From positions 1 to 64,000 of the forward strand of contig NZ_JACYUG010000007.1 in NCBI RefSeq assembly GCF_014841615.1: 64,000 bases of DNA, in the 5' to 3' direction. The notes below the pieces were generated by a model. That model searched no databases and was not told the DNA's origin. It saw only the letters and a program-made list of their open reading frames with translations. This DNA is from Sphingomonas sp. CFBP 8760 (GTDB taxonomy: Bacteria; Pseudomonadota; Alphaproteobacteria; Sphingomonadales; Sphingomonadaceae). The translations under genes were made by a program, and so were the position numbers. Below are positions 45,221-54,459 of this stretch, in pieces (positions within the stretch are counted from its first letter, which is position 1; each line of letters begins with the position of its first letter).

Positions 45221-45342
45221 GGATATTTTAACGATGATGGCAAGGGGTAAGTCCGGAATGGTTGTAATCACCGCTGCCATCGCCTGACGGCGATGCAGGG
45301 CGACCCTGTTCCTGTTCCGCCTTGGGACAGGCGATGCACGGA

Positions 45343-46593
45343 TCAGACGGTGGGAAAGCCCGTGCGGGGCGCGGCGCGCGCCAGCGAATCGACCCATTCC
45401 ACCTGGCGCGGCCCGGCGACGGTCCGCAGGTCCGCCGTCGCCACGACATGCGCGCGTGCCGCCGTCCCCAGCCGCCGCCGCAGCGGCGCATCCGCCAGCG
45501 CCCCGATCGCCCGCATCGCCAGCGCGGCGGGGTCGAGGAACGGGGTCAGCAGCCCGGTGTCGCCATCGCGCACGAACTCGCGCACCGGGGCCGTATCGCT
45601 GCCCAGCACCGCACAGCCGGTCGCCATCGCTTCCAGCAGGCTCCACGACAGGACGAACGGATAGGTCAGATAGACGTGGAGCGACGATAGCCGCAGGATG
45701 TTGAGATAGGACGGATAACCCAGCGGGCCGGTGAACAGCACGCGCGCCGGGTCGATCGCGGCGCCCATTTCCGCCAGGAAGACCGATGCCCAGTCCGATC
45801 CGTCGGGCGGCGCGGCGCCATAGCCCGTACCCTTGCGTCCCACCACCACCAGCCGCGCCGTCGGCCGCGCCCGCTGGATCGCGGGCCAGGCCCGCAACAG
45901 CACGTGGATACCGCGATACGGCTCCAGCGTCCGGCTGACGAAGGTGACGATCTCGTCCCCCGGCGTCAGGACGCGGCCGTCGGGAAAGCGCATCGCCCGG
46001 GCGGGGCCGGGGGCGACGGCATCGGTATCGATCCCGTCGTGGATCACCGTGATGCGGTCGCGGATCGGGGCCGGATAACCGTCCGCCTGAAAGTGCGTCG
46101 GGGCGATGCCGGCGTCGGCCACGTCGAAATGCAGTCGCTGCGGCAGGTTGCGCAACCGCATCCTGATCCGGGCTTCGATCGCGGTTTCCTTCGGCGCGAA
46201 TTCGGGATCGAAATCATGGTCGCCGCCCACGGCACGGTAGAAGAACTCGCAATAGATCGCGAGCCGCGCCTCCGGCCAGACATCCTTCAGGAACAGCGTG
46301 TCGCCCCAGCCGGGATGCGCGACGATCACGTCGGGCACGAACCCCTCCTGCCGCAACCGCAGCGCGGTATGCAGCGTCGCCTCGCCCCGGATCACCTTGG
46401 TGTCGAAATCCCGTGCCCAGGGGTGGCCGGCCCCCGTGACGCGGTCGGCCCGGGTGACGATCACGCGCGCGCCGCACGGATCGCCCGCCGCATTCATCGC
46501 CAGCGCCACCACCGTGTCGCCCCGCGCCGCCAGCATCCGCGACAGGTGCCGGAACTGGCCGGGGAAGTTCTGATGGACGAACAGGATGCGCAT
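45343..46593 (-). CDS. Family 4-type glycosyltransferase
   Basis: A 416-residue GT-B fold enzyme. The N-terminus MRILFVHQNFPGQFRHLSRMLAARGD is the acceptor-side Rossmann fold. The C-terminal GT4 part has FVSRTLEPYRGIHVLLRAWPAI, GPLGYPSYLNILRLSSLHVYLTYPFVLSWSLLEAMATGCAVLGSDTAPVREFV (the E-x7-E-like donor site) and DGDTGLLTPF. It is cytosolic and should transfer a sugar from a nucleotide donor. ATG 46593 has AGGGAC upstream. It sits upstream of the RTX protease gene on the same strand with 176 bp between. A role in modifying surface polysaccharide or the secreted protein is possible but not shown. Confidence 0.88.
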   Translation of the reverse strand: MRILFVHQNFPGQFRHLSRMLAARGDTVVALAMNAAGDPCGARVIVTRADRVTGAGHPWARDFDTKVIRGEATLHTALRLRQEGFVPDVIVAHPGWGDTLFLKDVWPEARLAIYCEFFYRAVGGDHDFDPEFAPKETAIEARIRMRLRNLPQRLHFDVADAGIAPTHFQADGYPAPIRDRITVIHDGIDTDAVAPGPARAMRFPDGRVLTPGDEIVTFVSRTLEPYRGIHVLLRAWPAIQRARPTARLVVVGRKGTGYGAAPPDGSDWASVFLAEMGAAIDPARVLFTGPLGYPSYLNILRLSSLHVYLTYPFVLSWSLLEAMATGCAVLGSDTAPVREFVRDGDTGLLTPFLDPAALAMRAIGALADAPLRRRLGTAARAHVVATADLRTVAGPRQVEWVDSLARAAPRTGFPTV

Positions 46594-46659
46594 CGTCTTG
46601 TCCCTGCGCTCCCCGTCGCCCGCCACCGCCGTCTCCCTACTGTGCCATGGGCGTGGCGA

Positions 46660-47622
46660 TCAGGTCGAGTGCCGTCGTCGGGAATCCTCGCCCGCATCCG
46701 GGCCGGCGACGGACGGGCGGCCGCTGCCCCGAACCGCCTTCCCCCGCCCGCAGGCGGCGGCCCACAGGGTTTCGGACACGGCGGACAGGGCGATGGCGGG
46801 CCTTGCCAGGGTGATGGCCACCTTCGTGTGGTAACGGTCGTCCGCGGCATAGGTGATCGTGCCCGCCGCCAGCGCCGATCCGGCCAGCGACTGCGGCACC
46901 CATGCGACCCCGCCGCCGTCGATCGCCATCGACAGCAGCGCCGCCGCCAGCCTCGACTGCAACACGACCGCCAGCGACGGCGCCAGGTTCCGCGCGGCCC
47001 AGTCGGCGGCGAGGATGCGACCCAGCCCGGATTCGGCGCTATAGGCGAGATGCGGCACCTCGTCCCCGTCCAGCGTCCAGCGCGGTCTGCCCGCCGCATC
47101 CGGCTGGCAGACCGGCACCAGCAGGTCCTCGCCGATCTCGACCCGCACGAAATCGCGCGTGTCCAGCGAAGTACGCAGCAGCGGATGATGATGCGACAGC
47201 AGGAAGGACGCCTCGCCCCGCTGCATCATCCGCTCGCATGCCTGCAGGCTGTCCGACTTCAGGTTGATCGGCTCGTGCGGGGCGTGATCGACGATCCAGT
47301 GCGGAAAGAAGGTGAAGGACAGCGCATGGGTGGCGGCGACGGTCAGGACCGAGGCCGCCTGATCCGCGACCTCCTGCGCCGCGGCGCGCGCGCGGTACAG
47401 GTCGCGCACCGATACCTGGATATAGCCATGGAACTGTTCGCCCGCCGGGCTGAGATCGGTGCCGGTCTTCGTCCGCGTGAACAGCGGCGTGCCGGCCCAT
47501 TGTTCGAGCGACCTGATACGCCGGCCGAACGCCGGCTGGGTGACGTTCCGGCGATCGGCCGCGCGGGAGAAATTGCGTTCCTCGGCCAGCGCCAGAAAAT
47601 CCTCCAGCCAGTCCAGTTGCAC
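46660..47622 (-). CDS. LysR-family regulator of the tartrate cassette
   Basis: A 320-residue LysR regulator with an N-terminal HTH (LDWLEDFLALAEERNFSRAADRRNVTQPAFGRRIRSLEQWAGTPLFTR). The effector domain includes LTVAATHALSFTFFPHWI and LSMAIDGGGVAWVPQSLAGSALAAG. The C-terminus has a basic, low-complexity tail. It is divergent from dctA with 171 bp between, which contains a strong inverted-repeat operator. It probably senses tartrate or a related hydroxydicarboxylate and activates dctA-tarD. Confidence 0.92.
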   Translation of the reverse strand: MQLDWLEDFLALAEERNFSRAADRRNVTQPAFGRRIRSLEQWAGTPLFTRTKTGTDLSPAGEQFHGYIQVSVRDLYRARAAAQEVADQAASVLTVAATHALSFTFFPHWIVDHAPHEPINLKSDSLQACERMMQRGEASFLLSHHHPLLRTSLDTRDFVRVEIGEDLLVPVCQPDAAGRPRWTLDGDEVPHLAYSAESGLGRILAADWAARNLAPSLAVVLQSRLAAALLSMAIDGGGVAWVPQSLAGSALAAGTITYAADDRYHTKVAITLARPAIALSAVSETLWAAACGRGKAVRGSGRPSVAGPDAGEDSRRRHST

Positions 47623-47652
47623 GACCTGATCTCCCCTGATCGCCGGGCAAAC

Positions 47653-47708
47653 ATGCCGCCGCCGCCAGCATTATGCCGATTCGGCATGACGTACAATCAC
47701 ATCGGCAT
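47653..47708. promoter_or_regulatory. LysR operator region between lysR and dctA
   Basis: ATGCCG-ATT-CGGCAT at 47673-47687 is a perfect inverted repeat that fits the LysR T-N11-A rule. Two further half-sites flank it: ATGCCG at 47653-47658 and CGGCAT at 47703-47708. This array of recognition and activation sites is typical for LysR-controlled divergent promoters. Confidence 0.65.
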
Positions 47709-47793
47709 TTGATAACGATCGTGATTCCGTCGATCTTCCACCCCAAGCTCAACGAGAAAACAACATAATTAGCGAGAGAGCCGGAGAGAAGCC

Positions 47794-49107
47794 ATGGTGC
47801 GACGCCTGCTGGGCCAGTTATACATACAGGTACTGATCGGCATCGCGCTCGGCGCGTTGATCGGTGTCCTGTTCCCCGATGTCGCGGTGTCGCTCCAGCC
47901 GCTCGCCGATGGCTTCATCAAGCTTATCAAGATGCTGCTCGCGCCGATCATCTTCGGCACCGTCGTCCTCGGCATCGCCAAGATGGGCAACGTCAAGGAA
48001 GTCGGCCGGATCGGCGTCCGCGCCCTGATCTATTTCGAGATCGTCTCCACCCTCGCGCTCGTCATCGGCCTCGTCGTCGTCAACGTCATGCAGCCGGGCG
48101 TCGGCATGAACATCGACGTATCGACGCTGGATGCCAGCGGCATCGCCAAATACCAGCCGGCCTCGCAGGAACAGCATGGCGTCGTCGATTTCTTCCTGAA
48201 CATCATACCCTCGACGATGGCCGACGCCTTCGCCAAGGGCGCGATGTTGCAGATCATCCTGATCGCGGTCCTGATCGGCTACGCGCTGGTGTCGATCGGC
48301 AAGCGGGGCAAGCCGCTGACCGCCGTCATCGAATCGCTCACCCAGACGCTGTTCCGCATTGTCGGCATGGTGATGAAGCTGGCCCCGATCGGCGCGGGCG
48401 CAGGCGTCGCCTATACGATCGGCAAGCACGGGCTCGGCTCGCTCTGGGGCCTCGGCCATTTGATGCTGGCGGTCTATCTCACCTCGATCATCTTCGTGGT
48501 CTTCGTGATCGGCACCGTCGCGCGCTGGGCGGGTTTCCCGCTGTTGCAGTTCTTCCGCTATTTCAAGGACGAGCTGCTCGTCACCTTCGCCACCTGTTCG
48601 ACCGAGGCGGTGCTGCCGCGGATGATGGCGAAGCTGGAACGGCTGGGCGTCGCCAAGCCCGTCGTCGGCCTGGTCCTGCCGACCGGCTATACCTTCAACG
48701 CCGACGGCACCTGCATCTACCTGACGATGGCGGCGATCTTCATCGCGCAGGCGACCAACACGCCGCTGACGCTGTGGCACCAGATCGTGATCCTCGGCGT
48801 GCTGCTGCTGACGTCGAAGGGATCGGCCGGGGTCGCGGGCGGCGGGTTCGTCACGCTGGCGGCGACGCTGTCGACCTTCCCCGACATTCCGGCGGCGGGG
48901 CTGGTCCTGCTGCTCGGCGTCGATCGCTTCATGAACGAGGCGCGCGCCGTCACCAACCTGATCGGCAACGGCGTCGCCACGCTCGCCATCGCCAAGTGGG
49001 AAGGCGCGCTGGACGCCGATACCGTCAAGGCCGTGATCGCCGAACAGAAGGGCGAACGGCCGGCCAGCATCACCCTTCACCCCGCCGGTCCGGCGGATAC
49101 CCACTGA
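47794..49107 (+). CDS. dctA: C4-dicarboxylate transporter DctA
   Basis: A 437-residue sodium- or proton-coupled dicarboxylate symporter in the inner membrane. Family features are LYIQVLIGIALGALIGVLFP, the serine-rich hairpin region TFATCSTEAVLPRMMAKLERLG, and LPTGYTFNADGTCIYLTMAAIFIAQATNTPL with the substrate site. The later GVDRFMNEARAVTNLIGNGVATLAIAKWEG is nearly invariant in DctA. Close in length to well-studied DctA (about 430). GGAGAGAA precedes ATG 47794. tarD follows by 34 bp, so here it likely imports D-tartrate. Confidence 0.95.
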   Translation: MVRRLLGQLYIQVLIGIALGALIGVLFPDVAVSLQPLADGFIKLIKMLLAPIIFGTVVLGIAKMGNVKEVGRIGVRALIYFEIVSTLALVIGLVVVNVMQPGVGMNIDVSTLDASGIAKYQPASQEQHGVVDFFLNIIPSTMADAFAKGAMLQIILIAVLIGYALVSIGKRGKPLTAVIESLTQTLFRIVGMVMKLAPIGAGAGVAYTIGKHGLGSLWGLGHLMLAVYLTSIIFVVFVIGTVARWAGFPLLQFFRYFKDELLVTFATCSTEAVLPRMMAKLERLGVAKPVVGLVLPTGYTFNADGTCIYLTMAAIFIAQATNTPLTLWHQIVILGVLLLTSKGSAGVAGGGFVTLAATLSTFPDIPAAGLVLLLGVDRFMNEARAVTNLIGNGVATLAIAKWEGALDADTVKAVIAEQKGERPASITLHPAGPADTH

Positions 49108-49141
49108 CATTCATCCACCGTTTTCAACAGAGGAGCATCCC

Positions 49142-50305
49142 ATGCGCATCATCGACGTCTGCGAGATCACGCAACCCATCTCGTCCCCCATCCGCAACGC
49201 CTATATCGATTTCAGCAAGATGACCGCCAGCCTCGTCGCGGTCGTCACCGACGTGGTCCGCGACGGCAAGCGCGTCGTCGGCTACGGCTTCAACTCGAAC
49301 GGCCGCTACGGCCAAGGCGGCCTGATCCGCGAGCGGTTCCGCGACCGGATTCTCGAAGCCGCACCGGAAAGCCTGCTGGACGATGCGCGCGACAATCTCG
49401 ATCCGCACAAGATCTGGGCGGCGATGATGACCAACGAAAAGCCCGGCGGCCACGGCGAACGCTCGGTCGCGGTCGGCACGCTCGACATGGCGATCTGGGA
49501 TGCCGTCGCCAAGATCGAGGGCAAGCCGCTGTTCCGCCTGCTCGCCGAACGCCACCACCGCGAGGCCAATCCGCGCGTGTTCGTCTATGCGGCCGGCGGC
49601 TATTACTATCCCGGCAAGGACAACAGCGCACTGTGCGCGGAAATGCGCGGCTATCTCGATCGCGGCTACAATGTCGTGAAGATGAAGATCGGCGGCGCCT
49701 CGATCGAGGAGGATCGCGGCCGGATCGAGGCGGTGCTGAACGAGATCGGGTCGCAGGCGCAACTGGCGGTCGACGCCAATGGCCGCTTCGATCTGGAAAC
49801 CGGCATCGCCTATGCCAAGATGCTGCGCGACTATCCGCTCTTCTGGTATGAGGAGATCGGTGATCCGCTCGACTATGCGTTGCAGGCGGCGATTTCCGAA
49901 TATTATCCGGGCCCGATGGCGACGGGCGAGAACCTGTTCTCGCATCAGGACGCGCGCAACCTGCTCCGCCACGGCGGGATGCGCCCCGATCGCGACTGGC
50001 TGCAATTCGACTGCGCCTTGTCCTACGGTCTGGTCGAATATCTCCGCACGCTGGAGGTGCTGAAGCAGTTCGGCTGGTCGCCGTCGCGCTGCATCCCGCA
50101 TGGCGGACACCAGATGTCGCTCAACATCGCGGCCGGTCTGGGGCTGGGCGGTAACGAGAGCTATCCCGACCTGTTCCAGCCCTATGGCGGGTTCCCGGAC
50201 GGGGTGAAGGTGATCGACGGCCACATCACCATGCCCGAACTTCCCGGCATCGGTTTCGAAGGCAAGTCCGACCTCATCAAGGTGATGCGCGACCTGGCGG
50301 AATGA
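49142..50305 (+). CDS. tarD: D(-)-tartrate dehydratase (enolase superfamily)
   Basis: A 387-residue enzyme that dehydrates D(-)-tartrate to oxaloacetate. It strongly resembles the characterised Bradyrhizobium tartrate dehydratase as I recall it, for instance in ISSPIRNAYIDF, GFNSNGRYGQGGLIRERF, KPGGHGERSVAVGT and CIPHGGHQMSLNIAAGLGLGGNESYPDLFQPYGG. The KxK catalytic motif is Lys180-Met-Lys182. Metal ligands are Asp211, Glu237 and Glu263. The catalytic His lies in HGGH (320-323). It is cytosolic and Mg-dependent. Located 34 bp after dctA, it forms an uptake-plus-catabolism pair whose product feeds straight into the citric acid cycle. Confidence 0.93.
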   Translation: MRIIDVCEITQPISSPIRNAYIDFSKMTASLVAVVTDVVRDGKRVVGYGFNSNGRYGQGGLIRERFRDRILEAAPESLLDDARDNLDPHKIWAAMMTNEKPGGHGERSVAVGTLDMAIWDAVAKIEGKPLFRLLAERHHREANPRVFVYAAGGYYYPGKDNSALCAEMRGYLDRGYNVVKMKIGGASIEEDRGRIEAVLNEIGSQAQLAVDANGRFDLETGIAYAKMLRDYPLFWYEEIGDPLDYALQAAISEYYPGPMATGENLFSHQDARNLLRHGGMRPDRDWLQFDCALSYGLVEYLRTLEVLKQFGWSPSRCIPHGGHQMSLNIAAGLGLGGNESYPDLFQPYGGFPDGVKVIDGHITMPELPGIGFEGKSDLIKVMRDLAE

Positions 50306-50313
50306 TCGGCACC

Positions 50314-50340
50314 GGCAGGGCGGCGCACCGCCGCCCTGCC
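50314..50340 (+). terminator. Perfect 12-bp hairpin after tarD
   Basis: 50314-50325 pairs perfectly with 50329-50340 around a 3-base loop, 8 bp after the tarD stop. No T run follows, so it may reduce read-through into the porin gene rather than stop it fully. Confidence 0.6.
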
Positions 50341-50401
50341 ATGCTCGTTCCGAGTATGTATATGATCGTCCAGCGTAATTTGGACGGCAGAGAGGCAGTG
50401 C

Positions 50402-51901
50402 ATGAACCGGCTTTCCCCGATGCGAGGCTATGGCCTCGCGATCCTGGGCCTGACCGCCACCCACCCCGCTTCGGCGCAGGAGGGTCCCCCCTCTGCCATC
50501 GAGGCGCGCAACACGCAGGTGCCGGCGACACCCGTCGCCGCTCCTTACCCCGATGCCGCCGCCGGCGACGGCAACACGCAGCAGGGCTACAACCCGCTGC
50601 GCTGGGCGGAGGACTGGCGCAGGATGCGGGACCCGGCAAAGCGCGACGACCTTCTCGACCGGTTGAAGTACATCCCGATCGGTTCCGACGACGTGTATCT
50701 GACCCTGTCTGGCGAACTGCGCGCGCGGGTCAATTACTTCTCCAACCCGCAGGGACGGAAGGCGGAACATCAGCGGCAGGACAGCTATCGCATCTTCCTG
50801 GGTGCGGACCTCCATCTCGGCGAGCATTTCCGCGCATATGGCGAACTCGCGCGCGGGCCGATGGACGGCAAGAATATCGGGTCGCCGTCGGGCACATTGT
50901 CGAACGGGCTGCTGCTCCAGCAGGCGTTCGTCGACGGTACCGCCCGGGTCGGGCAGATCGATGTCGGCGCCCGCGTCGGCCGACAGGTGTTCATCGACGG
51001 ATCGAACCTGTTGCTGGCCAACCGCGACAACAACACCGTGCAGACCAGCCTGACCGGGGTGCGCACCTGGGCACGCGGATCGCGGCTACGCGCGGACGCG
51101 TTCGATCTCTATTACACGACCTATGGCAATGGCGGGATCGGCGACGATCCGGTCGACTGGGGCCGCCGGTTCAGCGGCATCACCACCGGGATCGTGCTGC
51201 CGAAGCAACTGTTCGGCGGGTCGAAGCTGTATTTCGATCCGTTCGTCTGGCGCCTGCGCAACCGCGCGGTCGCCTGGGGAACCGAGACAGCGCGCGAGGA
51301 ACGCGTCTATGTCGGCGCGCATTTGTGGGGTGAGGCCGGCCCCGTCACGATCGACTGGACGGCCAATCATCAGGGTGGCCGCTACGGCGACCGGGAACTG
51401 GACGCATGGCAGGTGTTGCTGGCCGGGACCTATCGTCTGGGCAAGGCGAACAACGCGCCCCGGCTCGGCCTCCATGTCGACTATGCGACCGGCGGCGGCG
51501 CCTATGACAGGGGCAAGCTGAAGAACGCCTTCGCGCCCTATGGCAACAACATCTACTACAGCTATCAGGGTTTTCTGACGCCGACCAACCTGATCGCGCT
51601 CGCCCCCAGCCTGACCGTCCTGCCGACCAAAAGTCTGCGCGTGACCGGCGAGTATCAATTTACCTGGCGTGAGACGACGGACGACGCCGTATACCGCGCG
51701 AACGGCACGCCCTTCACCGGGACGGCCGGCGCCGGCGGGCGACGGACCGTCGACGTGGCCCGATTGCAGGCGATCTGGACGGTCAGTCCCCGACTGTCGC
51801 TGACCGGCCGCCTCGAACACGGCTTCGCCAGAAACGGGCTGAAGACGGCGGGGTATCGCGATTCATCCTACGCCGCCCTGTGGGCGAGTTTCCGCTTCTA
51901 G
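50402..51901 (+). CDS. Outer membrane porin, alginate-export (AlgE-like) family
   Basis: A 499-residue beta-barrel with a signal peptide ending ASAQ. The alginate-export domain is recognised by WAEDWRRMRDPAKRDDLLDRLKYIPIGSDDVYLTLSGELRARVNYF and the alternating amphipathic strands to the C-terminal Phe (WASFRF), the usual BamA signal. It should form an outer membrane channel for anionic compounds. Positioned 96 bp after tarD, it is a good candidate for the outer-membrane entry of tartrate. Its TAG stop codon is provided by the end of the palindromic element at 51898. Confidence 0.9.
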   Translation: MNRLSPMRGYGLAILGLTATHPASAQEGPPSAIEARNTQVPATPVAAPYPDAAAGDGNTQQGYNPLRWAEDWRRMRDPAKRDDLLDRLKYIPIGSDDVYLTLSGELRARVNYFSNPQGRKAEHQRQDSYRIFLGADLHLGEHFRAYGELARGPMDGKNIGSPSGTLSNGLLLQQAFVDGTARVGQIDVGARVGRQVFIDGSNLLLANRDNNTVQTSLTGVRTWARGSRLRADAFDLYYTTYGNGGIGDDPVDWGRRFSGITTGIVLPKQLFGGSKLYFDPFVWRLRNRAVAWGTETAREERVYVGAHLWGEAGPVTIDWTANHQGGRYGDRELDAWQVLLAGTYRLGKANNAPRLGLHVDYATGGGAYDRGKLKNAFAPYGNNIYYSYQGFLTPTNLIALAPSLTVLPTKSLRVTGEYQFTWRETTDDAVYRANGTPFTGTAGAGGRRTVDVARLQAIWTVSPRLSLTGRLEHGFARNGLKTAGYRDSSYAALWASFRF

Positions 51902-52041
51902 AGCGGGATGACATTGGTCTGACCCCATCCGTCATTGCGAGCGGAGCGAAGCAATCCAGCGCCGGACCAGGACGCCCTGAATTGCTTCGCTCCGCTCGCA
52001 ACGACGAACATCCGGTTCAACCTGATGTCATCCGGCTCTAG
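51898..52041 (+). repeat. Nested palindromic element, long form
   Basis: Outer arms 51898-51914 and 52025-52041 (CTAGAGCGGGATGACAT, one mismatch). The inner hairpin has 29-bp arms (51931-51959 and 51977-52005, two mismatches) with GCGAGCGGAGCGAAGCAA. The first four bases CTAG contain the stop codon of the porin gene. Confidence 0.9.
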
Positions 52042-52428
52042 GACGACCCGGCATTCGGCCCTTCCGAACAGGGAGGATCGCTGGCCCATGGGGTCCGCGT
52101 CGGGACGGATATGTCGTCTACACATCCGCGGATGCCCATGGTCGGGCACCCCGATTCGCCATCGGTCGCGTCGGGAACATCCCGTTACGATGGCGGCCTG
52201 TGGCAGTATATCTGCCATAAATTTTATAGACTATGGCAGTGAAATCCCGCTTTTTCATAGCGGGTTCTGTCGACAACACTTCATCGGGCTAGCCTGTTCT
52301 GGCCCGCTTCGTTCCCGATCACGCTGTACCGAATATGGATTCAGCCAACGGCAAAAAATAGTTCTTGCATGGTTAACGGGAATAATGTTTTCCCCATTAT
52401 CGTATTTCGTATACTTTTGGGGGCAATC
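52042..52428. other. Intergenic region, about 390 bp
   Basis: No gene. It includes the TGGCAG palindrome/sigma-54-like site at 52201, a third TGGCAG at 52234, and an A+T-rich stretch (52340-52420) just before the metalloprotease gene, which probably holds its main promoter. Confidence 0.45.
52201..52217 (+). promoter_or_regulatory. Palindrome resembling a sigma-54 -24/-12 element
   Basis: TGGCAG-TATAT-CTGCCA. Read as a promoter, TGGCA and TGC have GG and GC exactly 10 bp apart, as in the -24/-12 consensus TGGCACG-N4-TTGC. It lies about 210 bp upstream of the PEP-CTERM metalloprotease start, which would be a long leader. It may instead be a simple operator. Confidence 0.3.
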
Positions 52429-53664
52429 ATGAAATCGATCGCGAGACTCTGGTGCGGTGCGGCATTGGTATGCGGGATGCTGGCGTCCAACGCCCATGCA
52501 GCGAATATCATCCTCGTCGACCGGGGGGGCGTAACGGGTTCCGCCGCGGAACGCGTCTACCAGACGGCAGCCGCCTATTACGGCGCGATGCTGACGAACG
52601 ATATCGATATCACGTTCGCAGTCAGCTTCTCACCGCTGGCATCCGGCAATCTTGGTGAAGCCGGCCCGGTCACCATGGCGTATTCGGTCGCCGACTGGAA
52701 AAATCTGGTAACGGCGTCGCGCAGCAATTCGCTGCTGGACCAGACCGTCGTCCTGCCGACCCTGACGGACGGCGCAGCGTCCTTCATCAAGAACGGGACC
52801 GGCGCGAACGGTTTCGGCATCGATAACACCACCCGCATATTCGACAACGATGTCGATGGGTCCCAGGCGAACAACAACCGGTTCCTTGGCATCAGCACGG
52901 CCCTGACCCGCGCCATCGGCGGCGAAGCCTTTTACGCGTCCGACAATCCGGAACGGCTCGACGGCAATATCTTCTTCAACAGCACGCCTGCCTATGATTT
53001 CGACTCGTCGGACGGACTGGAAGCAGGAAAGGTCGATTTCCTGAGCGTGGTGATGCACGAGATGGGTCACGCGCTCGGCTTCACGTCGGGACTGGAATAT
53101 GCCGATGCCTATGGCGGGCCGAATGGGGTCGCGCGCGATTTCGGCAATACCCTCAACTTCAACGAATTCGCCATAAACACCGCGCTGGACATGTTCCGTT
53201 ACAGCACGGACCCCACCGGCGTGGCGCCGGGCACCGGCCCCGCGCTCGACCTCTCGGTCGGTACCGCATCCTATTTCTCGCTTGATGGCGGCGCGACCGC
53301 ATTCAACAACAACCTGTTCGCCACCGGTGCGCAGCATGGCGACGGCAGTTCACCGTCGCACTGGAAGTGGTCGCCCGGCTGCACCCCGTATAACGGCGTC
53401 ATGGATGCCCGCATCTGCGGCGGCAACACCTTCGCCGTCACCGCGCTGGATCTCGCCGCGTTCGACGCGATGGGGTACAACATCAGTGTGGATGTCCTCG
53501 GCAAGGACAATGCCTATTTCCAGACCACCCGCGACATCGCGACCTGGTTCAACTCGGCCGTGCCCGAGCCATCGACCTGGACCATGATGATCGCAGGCTT
53601 CGGTCTGGTCGGCGGCATGATGCGCCGGCGGCCGCGGTCTACCCGCGCGACCGTGACGATCTGA
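52429..53664 (+). CDS. Secreted PEP-CTERM metalloprotease (NF038122-like)
   Basis: A 411-residue exported protease. It has a signal peptide (MKSIARLWCGAALVCGMLASNAHA). A beta-rich domain is followed by the zinc motif HEMGHALGF (His210, Glu211, His214). The later ALDLAAFDAMGYN is usual for this group. The third ligand is not the metzincin His, since position 220 is Ser. Two Cys (PGCTPY and RICGGN) probably pair. The C-terminus has the tag PEPSTWTMMIAGFGLVGGMMRRR for exosortase processing. ATG 52429 with GGGGG upstream is preferred over a longer frame that would mask the signal. Likely acts at the cell surface. Confidence 0.88.
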   Translation: MKSIARLWCGAALVCGMLASNAHAANIILVDRGGVTGSAAERVYQTAAAYYGAMLTNDIDITFAVSFSPLASGNLGEAGPVTMAYSVADWKNLVTASRSNSLLDQTVVLPTLTDGAASFIKNGTGANGFGIDNTTRIFDNDVDGSQANNNRFLGISTALTRAIGGEAFYASDNPERLDGNIFFNSTPAYDFDSSDGLEAGKVDFLSVVMHEMGHALGFTSGLEYADAYGGPNGVARDFGNTLNFNEFAINTALDMFRYSTDPTGVAPGTGPALDLSVGTASYFSLDGGATAFNNNLFATGAQHGDGSSPSHWKWSPGCTPYNGVMDARICGGNTFAVTALDLAAFDAMGYNISVDVLGKDNAYFQTTRDIATWFNSAVPEPSTWTMMIAGFGLVGGMMRRRPRSTRATVTI

Positions 53665-53682
53665 TTTTTCGCCGACAATTTC

Positions 53683-53715
53683 GGCCGGCGCCTGTCGCAA
53701 CGACAGGTGCCGGCC
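53683..53715. terminator. Bidirectional hairpin terminator
   Basis: A 15-bp stem (53683-53697 with 53701-53715, one G-T pair) with a 3-base loop between the convergent metalloprotease and tetR genes. Confidence 0.65.
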
Positions 53716-53757
53716 GCTTCGGACAGCGACCGGCTGGATCGCGATGCCGTGCCGGGC

Positions 53758-54408
53758 TCACCGGGCGGGCGCGGTTTCCAGCAATATCCCGGCGGCATGG
53801 CGATTGGCCGCGGCGATATCGGCACCGGGCATTGCCTGCGCCATGACGATCGCGCCCTGGATCAGCGACAGGATCTGCAGGGTCGCCTTGTCGGGATCGA
53901 TCAGGTCCAGTGGGACGATCAGGTCCGCGACGAGATCGTGCAGGCTCTGGAAATAAACGGCGATCGTCGCCTTGATCTCGGGCGTGTCCGCATCGGGGCC
54001 GAACTCGGCCATCCCCCTGACGAAGGGGCAGCCCCGAAAGGGCGGCCGCCGGAACGATACGTCCAGCGCATCGAAGATCGCCTGCACGCGCGCGACCGGT
54101 GACAGGCCGGGATGCCGGGTCGCGGTCGCCAGCATATGCAGCCAGACCGCGGTCTGGCGCTGCAGATACTCGGCGATCAGCCGCGCCTTCGACGGGAAAT
54201 GCTTGTAGAAGGTCATCTTGGCCACGCCGCTTTCGGCGATAATCCGATCGATGCCGACGGTGTGGATGCTGAACCGGTAGAACAGGTCGGACGCGGTACT
54301 CAGGATACGCTCGCGCGGGGGCAGGCCGGCAGGCGGCTGGTCGTCGGGAGCGGTCAAATCCTGCATGTCGCCGTGTATACCCTTCATGCCGGCTCTTCCA
54401 TCATCCAT
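53758..54408 (-). CDS. TetR/AcrR-family regulator
   Basis: A regulator of up to 216 residues. The TetR HTH is RERILSTASDLFYRFSIHTVGIDRIIAESGVAKMTFYKHFPSKARLIAEYL. The C-terminal ligand domain includes FRGCPFVRGMAEFGPD, typical of the YxaF/LmrA-like group. Start is uncertain: ATG 54408, 54387 (GGAAGAG upstream) or 54366 are all in frame before the HTH. It is divergent from the SDR gene, and the gap holds a palindrome fitting a TetR operator. Probably represses the SDR gene and itself. Confidence 0.9.
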   Translation of the reverse strand: MDDGRAGMKGIHGDMQDLTAPDDQPPAGLPPRERILSTASDLFYRFSIHTVGIDRIIAESGVAKMTFYKHFPSKARLIAEYLQRQTAVWLHMLATATRHPGLSPVARVQAIFDALDVSFRRPPFRGCPFVRGMAEFGPDADTPEIKATIAVYFQSLHDLVADLIVPLDLIDPDKATLQILSLIQGAIVMAQAMPGADIAAANRHAAGILLETAPAR

Positions 54409-54459
54409 CCCGCCACGAACGCACGAAAGGACTAACGCTGTTCATTGGGTATTGCACAG

